A stretch of DNA of 64,000 nt, taken from the NCBI GenBank assembly GCA_964016885.1, contig OZ024742.1, forward strand, positions 366,435,050 to 366,499,049, in the 5' to 3' direction. The notes beneath the pieces are model-generated. The model was not told where the DNA came from. It searched no databases and saw nothing but the letters and a program-made list of their open reading frames with translations. Of the stretch, positions 45,281 to 55,575 are shown in pieces. The translations under genes and the position numbers were made by a program. The DNA comes from Eledone cirrhosa (Eukaryota; Mollusca; Cephalopoda; Octopoda; Eledonidae). Every line of letters begins with the position of its first letter. Position 1 is the stretch's first letter.

Positions 45281-48200
45281 TGGTGTTGGTGGTGGTGTTG
45301 GTGGTGGTGTTGGTGGTGGTGTTGGTAGTGGACATGGTTGAGGTGGTGTTGGTGGTGGAGTTGGTGGTGGTGTTGGTGGTAGTGTTGGTGGTGATGTTGG
45401 TGGTGGTGTTAGTGGTGGACATGGTTGAGGTGTTGTTGGTGGTTGGTGGTGGCCATGGTTGAGGTGGTGTTGGTGGTGGTGTTGGTGGTGGAGTTGGTGG
45501 TGGTGTTGGGGGAGGACATGGATGAGGTGGTGTAGGTGGTGGTGTTGGTGGTGGTGTTGGTAGTGGTGTTGGAGGTGGTGTTGGTAGTGGTGTTGGAGGT
45601 GGTGTTGGTGGTGGAGTTGGTGGTGGTGTTGGTGGTGGTGTTGGTGGTGGTGTTGGTAGTGGACATGGTTGAGGTGGTGTTGGTGGTGGTGTTGGAGGGG
45701 GTGTTGGTGGTGGTGTTGTAGGTGGTGTTGGTGGTGGTGTTGGTGGTGGTGTTGGTGGTGGAGTTGGTGGTGGTGTTGGTGGTGGCGTTGGTGGTGGTGT
45801 TGGTAGTGGACATGGTTGAGGTGGTGTCGTTGGTGGAGTTGGTGGTGGTGTTGGTGGTGGAGTTGGTGGTGGGTTGGTGGTGGATATGGTTGAGGTGGTG
45901 TTGGTTGTGGTGTTGGTCGTGGTGTTGGTGGTGGAGTTGCTGGTGGTGTTGGTGGTGGTGTTGGTGGTGGTGTTGGTAGTGGACATGGTTGAGGTGGTGT
46001 TGGTGGTGGTGTTGTTGGTGGTGTTGGTGGTGGCCATGGTTGAGGTGGTGTTGGTGGTGGAGTTGGTCGTGGTGTTGGTGGTGGAGTTGGTGGTGGTGTT
46101 GGTGGTGGTGTTGGTAGTGGACATGGTTGAGGTGGTGTTGGTGGTGGTGTTGGTGGTGGTGTTGGTGGTGGAGTTGGTGGTGGTGTTGGTGGTGGTGTTG
46201 GTAGTGGTCATGGTTGAGGTGGTGTTGGTGGTGGAGTTGGTGGTGGTGTTGGTGGTGGACATGGTTGAGGTGGTGTTGGTGGTGGTGTTGGTGCTGGAGT
46301 TGGTGGTGGTGTTGGTGGTGGTGTTGGTAGTGGACATGGTTGAGGTGGTGTCGTTGGTGGAGTTGGTGGTGGTGTTGGTGGTGGACATGGTTGAGGTGGT
46401 GTTGGTGGTGGTGTTGGTGGTGGTGTTGGTGGTGGTGTTGGTAGTGGACATTGTTGAGGTGGTGTTGGTGGTAGTGTTGGTGGTGGTGTTGGTGGTGGAG
46501 TTGGTGGTGGTGTTGGTGGTGGTGTTGGTAGTGGTCATGGTTGAGTTGGTGTTGGTGGTGGAGTTGGTGGTGGTGTTGGTGGTGGACATGGTTGAGGTGG
46601 TGTTGGTGGTGGTGTTGGTTGTGGAGTTGTTGGTGGTGTTTTTGGTGGTGTTGGTGGTGGTGTTGGTGGTGGTGTTGGTGGTGGACATGGTTGAGGTAGT
46701 GTTGGTGGTGGAGTTGGTGGTGGACATGGTTGAGGTGGTGTTGGTGGTGGTGTTGGTGGTGGTGTTGGTGGTGGACATGGTTGAGGTGGTGTTGGTGGTG
46801 GTGTTAGTGGTGGTGTTGGTGGTGGACATGGTTGAGGTGGTGTTGGTGGTGGTGTTAGTGGTGGTGTTGGTGGTGGAGTTGGTGGTGGTGTTGGTAGTGG
46901 CCATGGTTGAGGTGGTGTTGGTGGTGGTGTTGGTGGTGGTGTTGGTGGTGGAGTTGGTGGTGGTGTTGGTGGTGGACATGGTTGAGGTGGTGTCGTTGGT
47001 GGAGTTGGTGGTGGTGTTGGTGGTGGTGTTGGTGGTGGAGTTGGTGGTGGACATGGTTGAGGTGGTGTTGGTGGTGGAGTTGGTCGTGTTGTTGATGATG
47101 GTGCTGGAGGTGGTGTTGGTGGTGGTGTTGGTGGTGGTGTTGGTGGTGGTGTTGGTGGTGGACATGGTTGAGGTGGTGTCGTTGGTGGAGTTGGTGGTGG
47201 TGTTGGTGGTGGTGTTGGTGGTGGAGTTGGTGGTGGACATGGTTGAGGTGGTGTTGGTGGTGGAGTTGGTCGTGTTGTTGGTGATGGTGCTGGAGGTGGT
47301 GTTGGTGGTGGTGTTAGTGGTGGTGTTGGTGGTGGACATGGTTTAGGTGGTGTTGGTGGTGGAGTTGGTGGTGGTGTTGGTGGTGGAGTTGGTGGTGGTG
47401 TTGGTAGTGGCCATGGTTGAGGTGGTGTTGGTGGTGGTGTTGGTGGTGGTGTTGGTGGTGGAGTTGGTGGTGGTGTTGGTGGTGGATATGGTTGAGGTGG
47501 TGTCGTTGGTGGAGTTGGTGGTGGTGTTGGTGGTGGTGTTGGTGGTGGAGTTGGTGGTGGACATGGTTGAGGTGGTGTTGGTGGTGGAGTTGGTGGTGGT
47601 GTTGGTGGTGGACATGGTTGAGGTGGTGTTGGTGGTGGAGTTGGTGGTGGTGTTGGTGCTGGACATGGTTGAGGTGGTGTTGGTGGTGGAGTTGGTGGTG
47701 GACATGGTTGAGGTGGTGTTGGTGGTGGAGTTGGTGGTGGAGTTGGTTGTGTTGTTGGTAGTGGACATGTTTGAGGTGGTGTTGGTGGTGGAGTTGATGT
47801 TGGTGTTGGTGGGGGAGTTGATGGTGGTGTTGGTGGTGGACATGGTTGAGGTGGTGTTGGTAGTGGTGTTGGTGGTGGACATGGTTGAGGTGGTGTTGGT
47901 GGTGGAGTTGGTGGTGGTGTTGGTGGTGGACATGGTTGAGGTGGTGTTGGTGGTGGAGTTGGTGGTGGTGTTGGTGCTGGACATGGTTGAGGTGGTGTTG
48001 GTGGTGGAGTTGGTGGTGGACATGGTTGAGGTGGTGTTGGTGGTGGAGTTGGTGGTGGAGTTGGTTGTGTTGTTGGTAGTGGACATGTTTGAGGTGGTGT
48101 TGGTGGTGGAGTTGATGTTGGTGTTGGTGGGGGAGTTGATGGTGGTGTTGGTGGTGGACATGGTTGAGGTGGTGTTGGTAGTGGTGTTGGTGGTGGCCAT

Positions 48201-48290
48201 GGTTGAGGTGGTGTTGGTGGTGGTTTTGGTGGTGGTGTTGGTGGTGGTGTTGGTGGTGGTGTTGGTGCTGGCCATGGATGAGGTGGTGTT
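45281..48290. repeat. GGTGTTGGTGGT domain punctuated by GGACATGGTTGAGG
   Basis: The A of the 15-bp unit disappears and a 12-bp GGTGTTGGTGGT pattern takes over, with GGAGTT variants. About 40 copies of GGACATGGTTGAGG (variants GGCCATGG, GGATATGG, GGTCATGG) recur every 40-145 bp. A 318-bp duplication is visible: the GGACATGTTTGAGG variant at 47763 recurs at 48081 with the same neighbours. Confidence 0.93.
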
Positions 48291-49202
48291 GGTGTGTGTG
48301 GTATGGTTTTGTGTGTGGTGTGGTGTGTGTTGTGGTGTGTAGTGGCGAGGTGTGGTGTGTGGTGTAGTGTGTGGTGTGTGGTGTGTGGTGTGGTGTGTGG
48401 TATGTGGTGTGTGGTGTGGTGTGCGGTGTGGTGTGTGGTGTGGTGTGTTGTGTGGTTTGTGGTGTTGTGTGTGATGTGTGTTGTGTGTGTGTCTGGTGTG
48501 TGATGTGGCGTGGTGTGGTGTTTGTTGTGTGGTGTTTCGTGTGTGGTGTGTGGTGTGTGGTGTGTATTGCGTAGTGTGTGGTGTGGTGTGTGGTGTGGTG
48601 TATGGTGTGTGATGTGGTGTGATGTGTGGTGTGTGGAGTGGTGTGTGGTGTGGTTTGTGAGGTGGTGGTGCGGTCTGTGGTGTGTGAGGTGGTGGTGCGG
48701 TCTGTGGTGTGTGTGGTGCGTGTGGTGTGGTGTGGTGTGTGTATGTGGTGTGTATGTGTGGTGTATGTAGCGTGTGCGTGGTGTATGTGGTGTGAGAATG
48801 TGGTGTGTGGTCTGGTGTGTGGTGTGGTGTGTGGTGTGTTTTGTATGTGGTGTGTGTATTTGGTGAGTGTGGCTGGTGTGGTGTGTGTGTGGTGTGTGGT
48901 GTGGTGTGTTGTGTGTGGTGTGGTGTGCGTGTGGTGTGGTGTGTGTGGTGTGCTGGGTGTGTGTGGTGTGTTTGCTGTGTGTGGAGTGTGTGTGGTGTGT
49001 GTATCTGGTGTGTTTGAGGTGTGGTGTGGTGCGTGTATGTGGTGTTTATGTGTGCTGTATGTGGTGTGTGTGTGTGGTGTATGTCGTGTGAGAATGTGGT
49101 GTGTGGCGAGTGGTGTGGTGCGTGTGTGTGTGGTGTGTGTGTGGTGTGGTGTGTGGTTTGGTGTGTGTGGTCTGGTGTGGTGTGTGGTGTCGTGTGTATG
49201 TA
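48291..49202. repeat. Degenerate (GTGTGG)n / (GTGTGTGGT)n domain
   Basis: Irregular GTGTGG, GTGTGTGG and GTATGTGG units, with more A and C than the rest of the tract. A 31-bp subrepeat near 48658-48720 contains GGTGGTGCGGTCTGTGG twice. Confidence 0.93.
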
Positions 49203-49438
49203 AAATCCCGGGAGCTCAATTTGCTGGCCACTGTCACCGTGCCAGCAATGAAATTATATCCGCTCTCTTGCTCTGGAAGCCTGACTCCATCCTGACTAGG
49301 AGTAGGAAGCTGTCATTCCCTGACGTTATCTCTAGGGATACGGGAATCAGTAGACAGGACCTGGGGGCAGCGATGGGGGACAGGGAATTCTGGGGCATGA
49401 GAGTGAGACCCATCATCTCGACAGTAGTCGACGAATGA
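49203..49438 (+). mobile_element. C-terminal fragment of a second LINE family
   Basis: The frame ending at the TGA at 49436-49438 translates to a segment with LLLWKPD, SFPDVISRDTGISRQDLGAA and MGDREFW. This is the conserved tail of many non-LTR reverse-transcriptase proteins (pattern R-D-T-G...L..A..DR..W). It joins the GT-rich tract directly and has no upstream domains, so it is a 5'-truncated insertion. It differs from the LINE family at 8640 and 60268. Confidence 0.7.
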
Positions 49439-49593
49439 TGATGACGATGTATGCAGTATGATATAGGATGAGTGTATATGTGTGAAGTTGATATAATGAA
49501 ATTACAATATATGACTGGTACTCAGCAATAACTCATAGCAATAGAACAGGAATCTGTAAATAATGTAAAACAGTTGCCACATCATAAATAAAC

Positions 49594-51397
49594 GTCTATC
49601 ATACAATATGAAATATACACCACAAATGTGGTGGGTCACCTTTACCAACCGCAGGTCTTATTTAACTATCATACAATATGAAATATACAACACAAATGTC
49701 GTGGTCACCTTTACCAACCGTTGGTCTTATTTAAATATACAATATGAAATATAGACCACAAATGTCGTGGGTCACCTTTACCAACCGTTGGTCTTATTTA
49801 AATATCATACAATATGAAATATACACCACACATGTCGTGGGTCACCTTTACCAACCGTTGATTTTATTGAAATATCATACAATATGAAATATACACCACA
49901 AATGTCGTGGGTCACCTTTACCAACCGTTGCTCTTATTTAAATATCATACAATACGAAATATACACCACAAATGTCGTGGGTCACCTTTACCAACCGTTG
50001 GTCTTATTTAAATATCATACAATATGAAATATACATCACAAATGTCGTGGGTCACCTTTACCAACCGTTGGTCTTATTTAAATATCATACAATATGAAAT
50101 ATACATCACAAATGTCGTGGGTCACCTTTACCAACCGTTGGTCTTACTTAAATATCATACAATATGAAATATACACCACAAATATCGCTGGTCACCTTTA
50201 TCAACCGTTGGTCTTATTTAAATATCATACAATATGAAATATACACCACAAATGTCGTGGGTCACCTTTATCAACCGTTGGTCTTATTTAAATATCATAC
50301 AATATGAAATATACACCACAAATGTCGTGGGTCACCTTTACCAACCGTTGGTCTTACTTAAATATCATACAATATGAAATATACACCACAAATGTCGTGG
50401 GTCACCTTTACCAACCGTTGGTCTTATTTAAATATCATACAATATGAAATATACACCACAAATGTCGTGGGTCACCTTTACCAACCGTTGGTCTTACTTA
50501 AATATCATACAATATGAAATATACACCACAAATGTCGTGGGTCACCTTTATCAACCGTTGGTCTTACTTAAATATCATACAATATGAAATATACACCACA
50601 AATGTCGTGGGTCACCTTTATCAACCGTTGGTCTTATTTAAATATCATACAATATGAAATATACACCACAAATGTCGTGGGTCACCTTTACCAACCGTTG
50701 GTCTTACTTGAATATCATACAATATGAAATATACACCACAAATGTCGTGGGTCACCTTTATCAACCGTTGGTCTTATTTAAATATCATACAATATGAAAT
50801 ATACACCACAAATGTCGTGGGTCACCTTTATCAACCGTTGGTCTTATTTAAATATCATACAATATGAAATATACACCACAAATGTCGTGGGTCACCTTTA
50901 CCAACCGTTGGTCTTACTTAAATATCATACAATATGAAATATACACCACAAATGTCGTGGGTCACCTTTACCAACCGTTGGTCTTATTTAAATATCATAC
51001 AATATGAAATATACACCACAAATGTCGTGGGTCACCTTTACCAACCGTTGGTCTTACTTAAATATCATACAATATGAAATATACACCACAAATGTCGTGG
51101 GTCACCTTTATCAACCGTTGGTCTTATTTAAATATCATACAATATGAAATATACACCACAAATGTCGTGGGTCACCTTTACCAACCGTTGGTCTTATTTA
51201 AATATCATACAATATGAAATATACACCACAAATGTCGTGGGTCACCTTTACCAACCGTTGGTCTTATTTAAATATCATACAATATGAAATATACATCACA
51301 AATGTCGCTGGTCACCATTATCAACCGTTGGTCTTATTTAAATATCATACAATATGAAATATACACCACAAATGTCGTGGGTCACCTTTATCAACCG
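49594..51397. repeat. 70-bp satellite, 26 copies
   Basis: The unit starts AATATCATACAATATGAAAT and ends GTCTTATTTA. From 49801 to 51341 it repeats every 70 bp without slippage; the first three copies (49594-49800) carry small changes. Two diagnostic sites vary (TTTACC/TTTATC and TTATTTA/TTACTTA). The four-unit pattern at 50221-50500 reappears at 50781-51060, so a 280-bp higher-order unit exists. No gene seen. Confidence 0.97.
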
Positions 51398-52470
51398 TAA
51401 GAAGTACTCAATACCTTCCATCCTAGTCTGTCATGGCTTACTAGCTCTATACGGACGTCTGTTGTGTCTCAACTATAAGAACTACTCAATACCTTCCCCT
51501 CTAGTCTGTCATGACTTACTAGCTCTATACGGACGTCTGTTGTGTCTCAACAGTAAGCAGTACTTAATACCTTCTCCTCTAGTCTGCCATGTCTTACTAG
51601 CTCTATACGGACGTCTGTTGTGTCTCAACAGTAAGCAGTACTCAATCCCTTCCACTCTAGTCTGCCATGTCTTACTAGCTCTATACAGACGTCTGTTGTG
51701 TCTCAACAGTAAGAACTACTCAATACCTTCCCCTCTAGTTTGCCATGTCTTACTAGCTCTATACGGACGTCTGTTGTGTCTCAACAGTAAGAAGTACTCA
51801 ATACCTTCCCCTCTAGTCTGTCATGTCTTACTAGCTCTATACGGACGTCTGTTGTGTCTCAACAGTAAGAAGTACTCAATACCTTCCCCTCTAGTCTGTC
51901 ATGTCTTACTAGCTCTATACGGACGTCTGTTGTGTCTCAACAGTAAGAAGTACTCAATACCTTCCCCTCTAGTCTGTCATGTCTTACTAGCTCTATACGG
52001 ACGTCTGTTGTGTCTCAACAGTAAGAACTACTCAATACCTTCCCCTCTAGTCTGTCATGTCTTACTAGCTCTATACGGACGTCTGTTGTGTCTCAACAGT
52101 AAGAAGTACTCAATACCTTCCCCTCTAGTTTGCCATGTCTTACTAGCTCTATACGGACGTCTGTTGTGTCTCAACAGTAAGAAGTACTCAATACCTTCCC
52201 CTCTAGTCTGTCATGTCTTACTAGCTCTATACGGACGTCTGTTGTGTCTCAACAGTAAGAAGTACTCAATACCTTCCCCTCTAGTCTGTCATGGCTTACT
52301 AGCTCTATACGGACGTCTGTTGTGTCTCAACAGTAAGAACTACTCAATACCTTCCCCTCTAGTCTGCCATGTCTTACTAGCTCTATACGGACGTCTGTTG
52401 TGTCTCAACAGTAAGAACTACTCAATACCTTCCCATAGTCTGTCATGACTTACTAGCTCTATACAGACGT
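51398..52470. repeat. 78-bp satellite, 13 full copies and one partial
   Basis: The unit starts TAAGAAGTACTCAATACCTT, contains GTCTGTCATGTCTTACTAGC and ends TTGTGTCTCAACAG. Starts fall at 51398 plus multiples of 78; the last copy (52412-52470) is truncated and has a 3-bp loss. Because 78 is 26 codons, one + frame stays open through the array (51354-52448, beginning in the last 70-bp unit), giving a hydrophobic 26-residue repeat around CHVLLALYGRLLCLNSKKYS. I read this as a consequence of unit length. Confidence 0.96.
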
Positions 52471-52723
52471 TTAAATTTATTAAATAAATAAATAATAAAT
52501 AATATAACGTAAAGAAGAAACTATGCCTGAGTGTATGTTGTTCCTTCGTCGTTGTCGACGAAGAATATCCCCATCGTTTGAACAAAGTAACAGCCTGCTG
52601 TTGAAATTAATAGGCCAGAGCCTGAGCATTTCTCTGATAAGTGTACCTGAGCTTAGATCTCACGGAGATTCAGTGAGACAAAGGGTATGACAAAGCTGGC
52701 CGTTTGAAATACAAGTAAAACAT

Positions 52724-52832
52724 AGTTTTTTCGGCTGAGTAGACCAGAGCGACAGGAAATAAAGCGCCAGGTCTCAAACATTCGAGGTTGAGATCGAAAG
52801 CCGAACACTCTAACCACTAAGCCATGCCTCTT
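52724..52832 (-). mobile_element. tRNA-derived SINE
   Basis: On the minus strand, AGGCATGGCTTAGTGGTTAG (A-box region) and GATCTCAACCTCGAATGTTT (weak B-box region) are followed by CTGGCGCTTTATTTCCTG, GCTCTGGTCTACTCAGC and an A-rich end. This is the order of the common octopus SINE also seen at 55714. Confidence 0.75.
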
Positions 52833-52902
52833 CACAAAGCTGAAACTAGAATACACTGTAAAGGTTTACTACATCAGAATGTAAAGTGAAATCTATAATA
52901 TA

Positions 52903-53101
52903 ATTGTTTCTACTTTTTGCACAAGACCAGCAATTACCACAGTGCATTACTGGTACTTTATTTGATCGACCCCGTAAGGATGAAAGGCAAAGTTAACTTC
53001 GGCGGGATTTGAACTCAGAATTGCAGGGGCCGTAACTCTATGCATCAAAGCATGACGTCCAACCCTCTACCGATACTGCCAAAGGGTTAAGTTAGACCGG
53101 G
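52903..53101 (-). mobile_element. Full-length cephalopod-type SINE with target duplication
   Basis: Read on +, it opens TTGTTTCTACTTTTTGCACA and continues ATTACTGGTACTTTATTTGA, TCGACCCCGTAAGGATGAAA, CTTCGGCGGGATTTGAACTC, with the tRNA-like head last, so sense is minus. Near-identical ATCTATAATATA (52891-52902) and ATCTGTAATATA (53102-53113) flank it as target-site duplications. Confidence 0.9.
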
Positions 53102-53254
53102 ATCTGTAATATATTCAAGGGCAATAAATAACAAAATAATAAAGCTTGATATAAACTAAAACCTAACTAAAATAGCTAGTACACTATAAACACTTAGCGT
53201 AGGACCCCTAAAAATGTAGGGTCTGTAGTAAATGCTATGTTTGCTATTAGGTTA

Positions 53255-54010
53255 ATTCGACACTGTATGTTAACTCTTAACATCTTGTAATGATTTAGCA
53301 GAAATAGGTTTGTTAATTCAAATGTTTATAGTAATTTTAGTGGTGGAGAGAACATTGTGAAAACTGCCAGTATTTGAGTAAAGACATTAATTGTTTCTAC
53401 TATTGGCACAAGGCCAGCAATTACCCAGTACATTACTGGTACTTTATGTTATCGACCCCGTAAGGATGAAAGGCAAAGTTAACTTCGGCGAAAGACGTTA
53501 ATGTTTAGATGTGCTGTTTTATACATTTTAATAGAGATAGTTTAATTCAAATGTTTATATCTTGTATAATTAACAAATCATTGTGAAAACTTACTGTATT
53601 AGAGGAAAGTGTTTACTGTTTAATATGTTAGAGTCATTCTGCTGTTTTATACTTTTGAGAAATGCTTTGTTAATGAGATTATTTAAGTTTAGATATTTAT
53701 AGTATCTTCATTAGTGGACAGATCATTTGAAACATGTGTTAGAATGTAGGCTTTAATTGTTAATGTGATGCAATGACAGTCCTGTTTTATACTAACTTTA
53801 CTTGTGAACAAATTGTTGTGAAAACTGGCATTAGAGTAAATCCTTTATTTTTTAATGTAATGCAGTTATATGAAGAATGATTTGGTAATGTGGATTTTTT
53901 AGTTCAATTGTTTATAGTATGTTTAATAGTGGAGAGATCATTGAGAAAAGTGCAGTAAAAACTTTATTTTTTATTGTGATGTTCTCGTAGTGTTTTGTAC
54001 ATTTAATGTG
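53255..54010. repeat. Ancient, strongly decayed tandem repeat
   Basis: Four or five degenerate copies of the order TTCAAATGTTTATAGTAT, AGTGGAGAGATCATTGTGAA, AACTG..AGTATTAGAGTAAA, TTAATGTGATGCA, TGTTTTATAC can be followed, starting near 53314, 53537, 53690, 53795 (partial) and 53908. Spacing varies from about 100 to 220 bp. A SINE (53391-53490) interrupts the first copy. Confidence 0.6.
53391..53490 (-). mobile_element. 5'-truncated SINE with target duplication
   Basis: Same 3' body as the copy at 52903, ending at CTTCGGCG. AAAGACATTAA (53380-53390) and AAAGACGTTAA (53491-53501) flank it. The tRNA-like head is absent, as expected from incomplete target-primed reverse transcription. Confidence 0.88.
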
Positions 54011-54145
54011 GTCTGATGTGGTACAGGACGTTATGAGTTAATGTGTACTTTCTATTGTAATGTAGAGTACGCTTATTATATAAGAGAAAGAAACTAGAAT
54101 ACCATGTCAAATGGGGAGGACATTACAGTACAATATAAAACGGAG

Positions 54146-54146
<1 letters not shown>

Positions 54147-54179
<33 letters not shown>

Positions 54180-54223
54180 CTACAACTACTACAACTAATA
54201 CAACTACTACAACTACTACAACA
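54147..54223. repeat. (AAC)n / (ACT)n microsatellite
   Basis: About 25 trinucleotides, AAC first, then ACT and AAT variants. Confidence 0.95.
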
Positions 54224-54307
54224 TTACAATACATGCAGAGATGCTTTTTATATGCCAGCTTCTCTCTTTTAAAAATAAAAAAAATCAATAGTGGTATTTA
54301 AAGAAAT

Positions 54308-54329
54308 AATATATATATATATATATATA

Positions 54330-54405
<76 letters not shown>

Positions 54406-54406
54406 A
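54308..54406. repeat. (AT)n-(AG)n compound microsatellite
   Basis: AT with one CT interruption, then AG. Confidence 0.97.
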
Positions 54407-54507
54407 AAGATGTATTTTATATTATTTTTTTCTCTCATTACTTCGAATTATATTTCGTTGAAATTTCCAGAAGAGAAAATATAATGTCGTTATCTACTTC
54501 AACATAG

Positions 54508-54718
54508 CTCCAACAACAACAACAGTAGCAACAACAACAAAAACAATAGCAGCAACAACAACAACAACAACAATAGCACCACCACCGACAACAACAACAA
54601 CAACAACAACAGCAACAACAAAAATAACAACAACAATAGAAACAACAATAGAAACAACAATAACATCAACAACATTAACAACAACAACAACAATAGAAAG
54701 AACAATAACATCAACATT

Positions 54719-54767
<49 letters not shown>

Positions 54768-54803
54768 GCAACAACAACAGCAACAATAGCAACAACAACA
54801 GAC
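54508..54803. repeat. (AAC)n-based imperfect trinucleotide tract
   Basis: About 300 bp of AAC with AGC, AAT and ACC variants, pure in the middle of the right half. Minus-strand frames of poly-Val or poly-Leu are by-products. Confidence 0.95.
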
Positions 54804-55487
54804 AAGAGTTATTTCCAGTGCGAATCTAGGACATTTAGCGTTCATGGAAATCGAATGAACCTCCGTCGATTGAACGATGATCGTGTCAGTTGTTGGATCA
54901 ACATAACACGTGATATGGTATAAGAGAAGGTATGGTGTCATTGCTGGTCCTTTACATTACAGGTACAGTCCATCAGACTGGCTTTGAAAGTGTTTACCTC
55001 TACAATATTTCAACCACGAGGAATTGGTTGACTCGAGGTTGTGATAAAGGACATATTTCCAAGGTGTCACACAGGGGAGCTCGAGCTCAGGGTCTAACGA
55101 TTGTGAAAGGAACATCTGACTCATTCGGTCACGCTGTTCCTTATTTAGTCCTTTTTTATTATAGGTTTTTGTTGTACCACATGGTGAACCACATGTTACA
55201 GGTATGAGTATAGGACATTACTATAGTATATCTACAAGACATTACTATGGTTGTCATTGCAGACTCTCCCCGATAGGGAGATCTCCCACCCACTTTGGGT
55301 TAAGGGACAGATGTCTTCTCTTGTGAAAATAGCTATAGCTTTCATTATGTAAAATCTACCCATTTTGTCTCATTTCTCCCAGTTTTGGGACACTTTTTTT
55401 TCATGGAACTCCCCGTTTGGGTTTTCAGGGGTTGGTAGGTTTGTAATGGCTATAATCATCATCATCATCTTAATCTTATTGTAATTG
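54804..55487. other. Unassigned sequence
   Basis: No gene seen. The 91-codon frame at 54932-55207 lacks recognisable features. Imperfect repeats of ACATTACTATAG/ACATTACTATGG occur near 55214-55248. A short (ATC)n lies near 55454-55470. Confidence 0.5.
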
Positions 55488-55506
55488 CTATCTCACATAC
55501 ACATAA

Positions 55507-55575
55507 TTGTTTCTACTTTTGGCACAAGGCCAGCAATTATCCCAGTGTATTACTGGTACTTTATTTTATCGACCC
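55507..55575 (-). mobile_element. Severely 5'-truncated SINE with 19-bp target duplication
   Basis: Only the SINE 3' end remains (TTGTTTCTACTTTTGGCACA to TTATCGACCC, 69 bp). It is flanked by CTATCTCACATACACATAA (55488-55506) and CTATCTCATATACACATAA (55576-55594), which differ at one base. Confidence 0.93.

Larger units (their letters stand above)
9341..49202. repeat. Giant G/T-rich tandem repeat tract (about 39.9 kb)
   Basis: A continuous tandem-repeat tract in which the + strand is almost only G, T and A, with C rare. It has three domains, annotated separately: 15-bp units to about 45.28 kb, GGTGTTGGTGGT units with GGACATGGTTGAGG punctuation to about 48.29 kb, and degenerate GTGTGG to 49.20 kb. 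No unique sequence or transposon interrupts it. Unit lengths that are multiples of three leave long stop-free frames on both strands. GG runs and occasional GGGG make two-tetrad quadruplexes or R-loops plausible. Confidence 0.97.

Noticed and set aside
43092..47339. 1,415-codon minus frame (NTTT/PPT repeats) as a mucin gene
   Set aside because: It crosses two repeat families, has no signal peptide and is expected from triplet-phased units. Kept only as a low-interest finding.
49594..52470. CRISPR-like array
   Set aside because: The 70- and 78-bp units repeat head to tail without variable spacers, and the context is eukaryotic.
51398..52470. Tandem 5' splice sites (CAGTAAG in each 78-bp unit)
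   Set aside because: A five- to seven-base match in a repeat unit is weak, and no matching acceptor or exon is seen.
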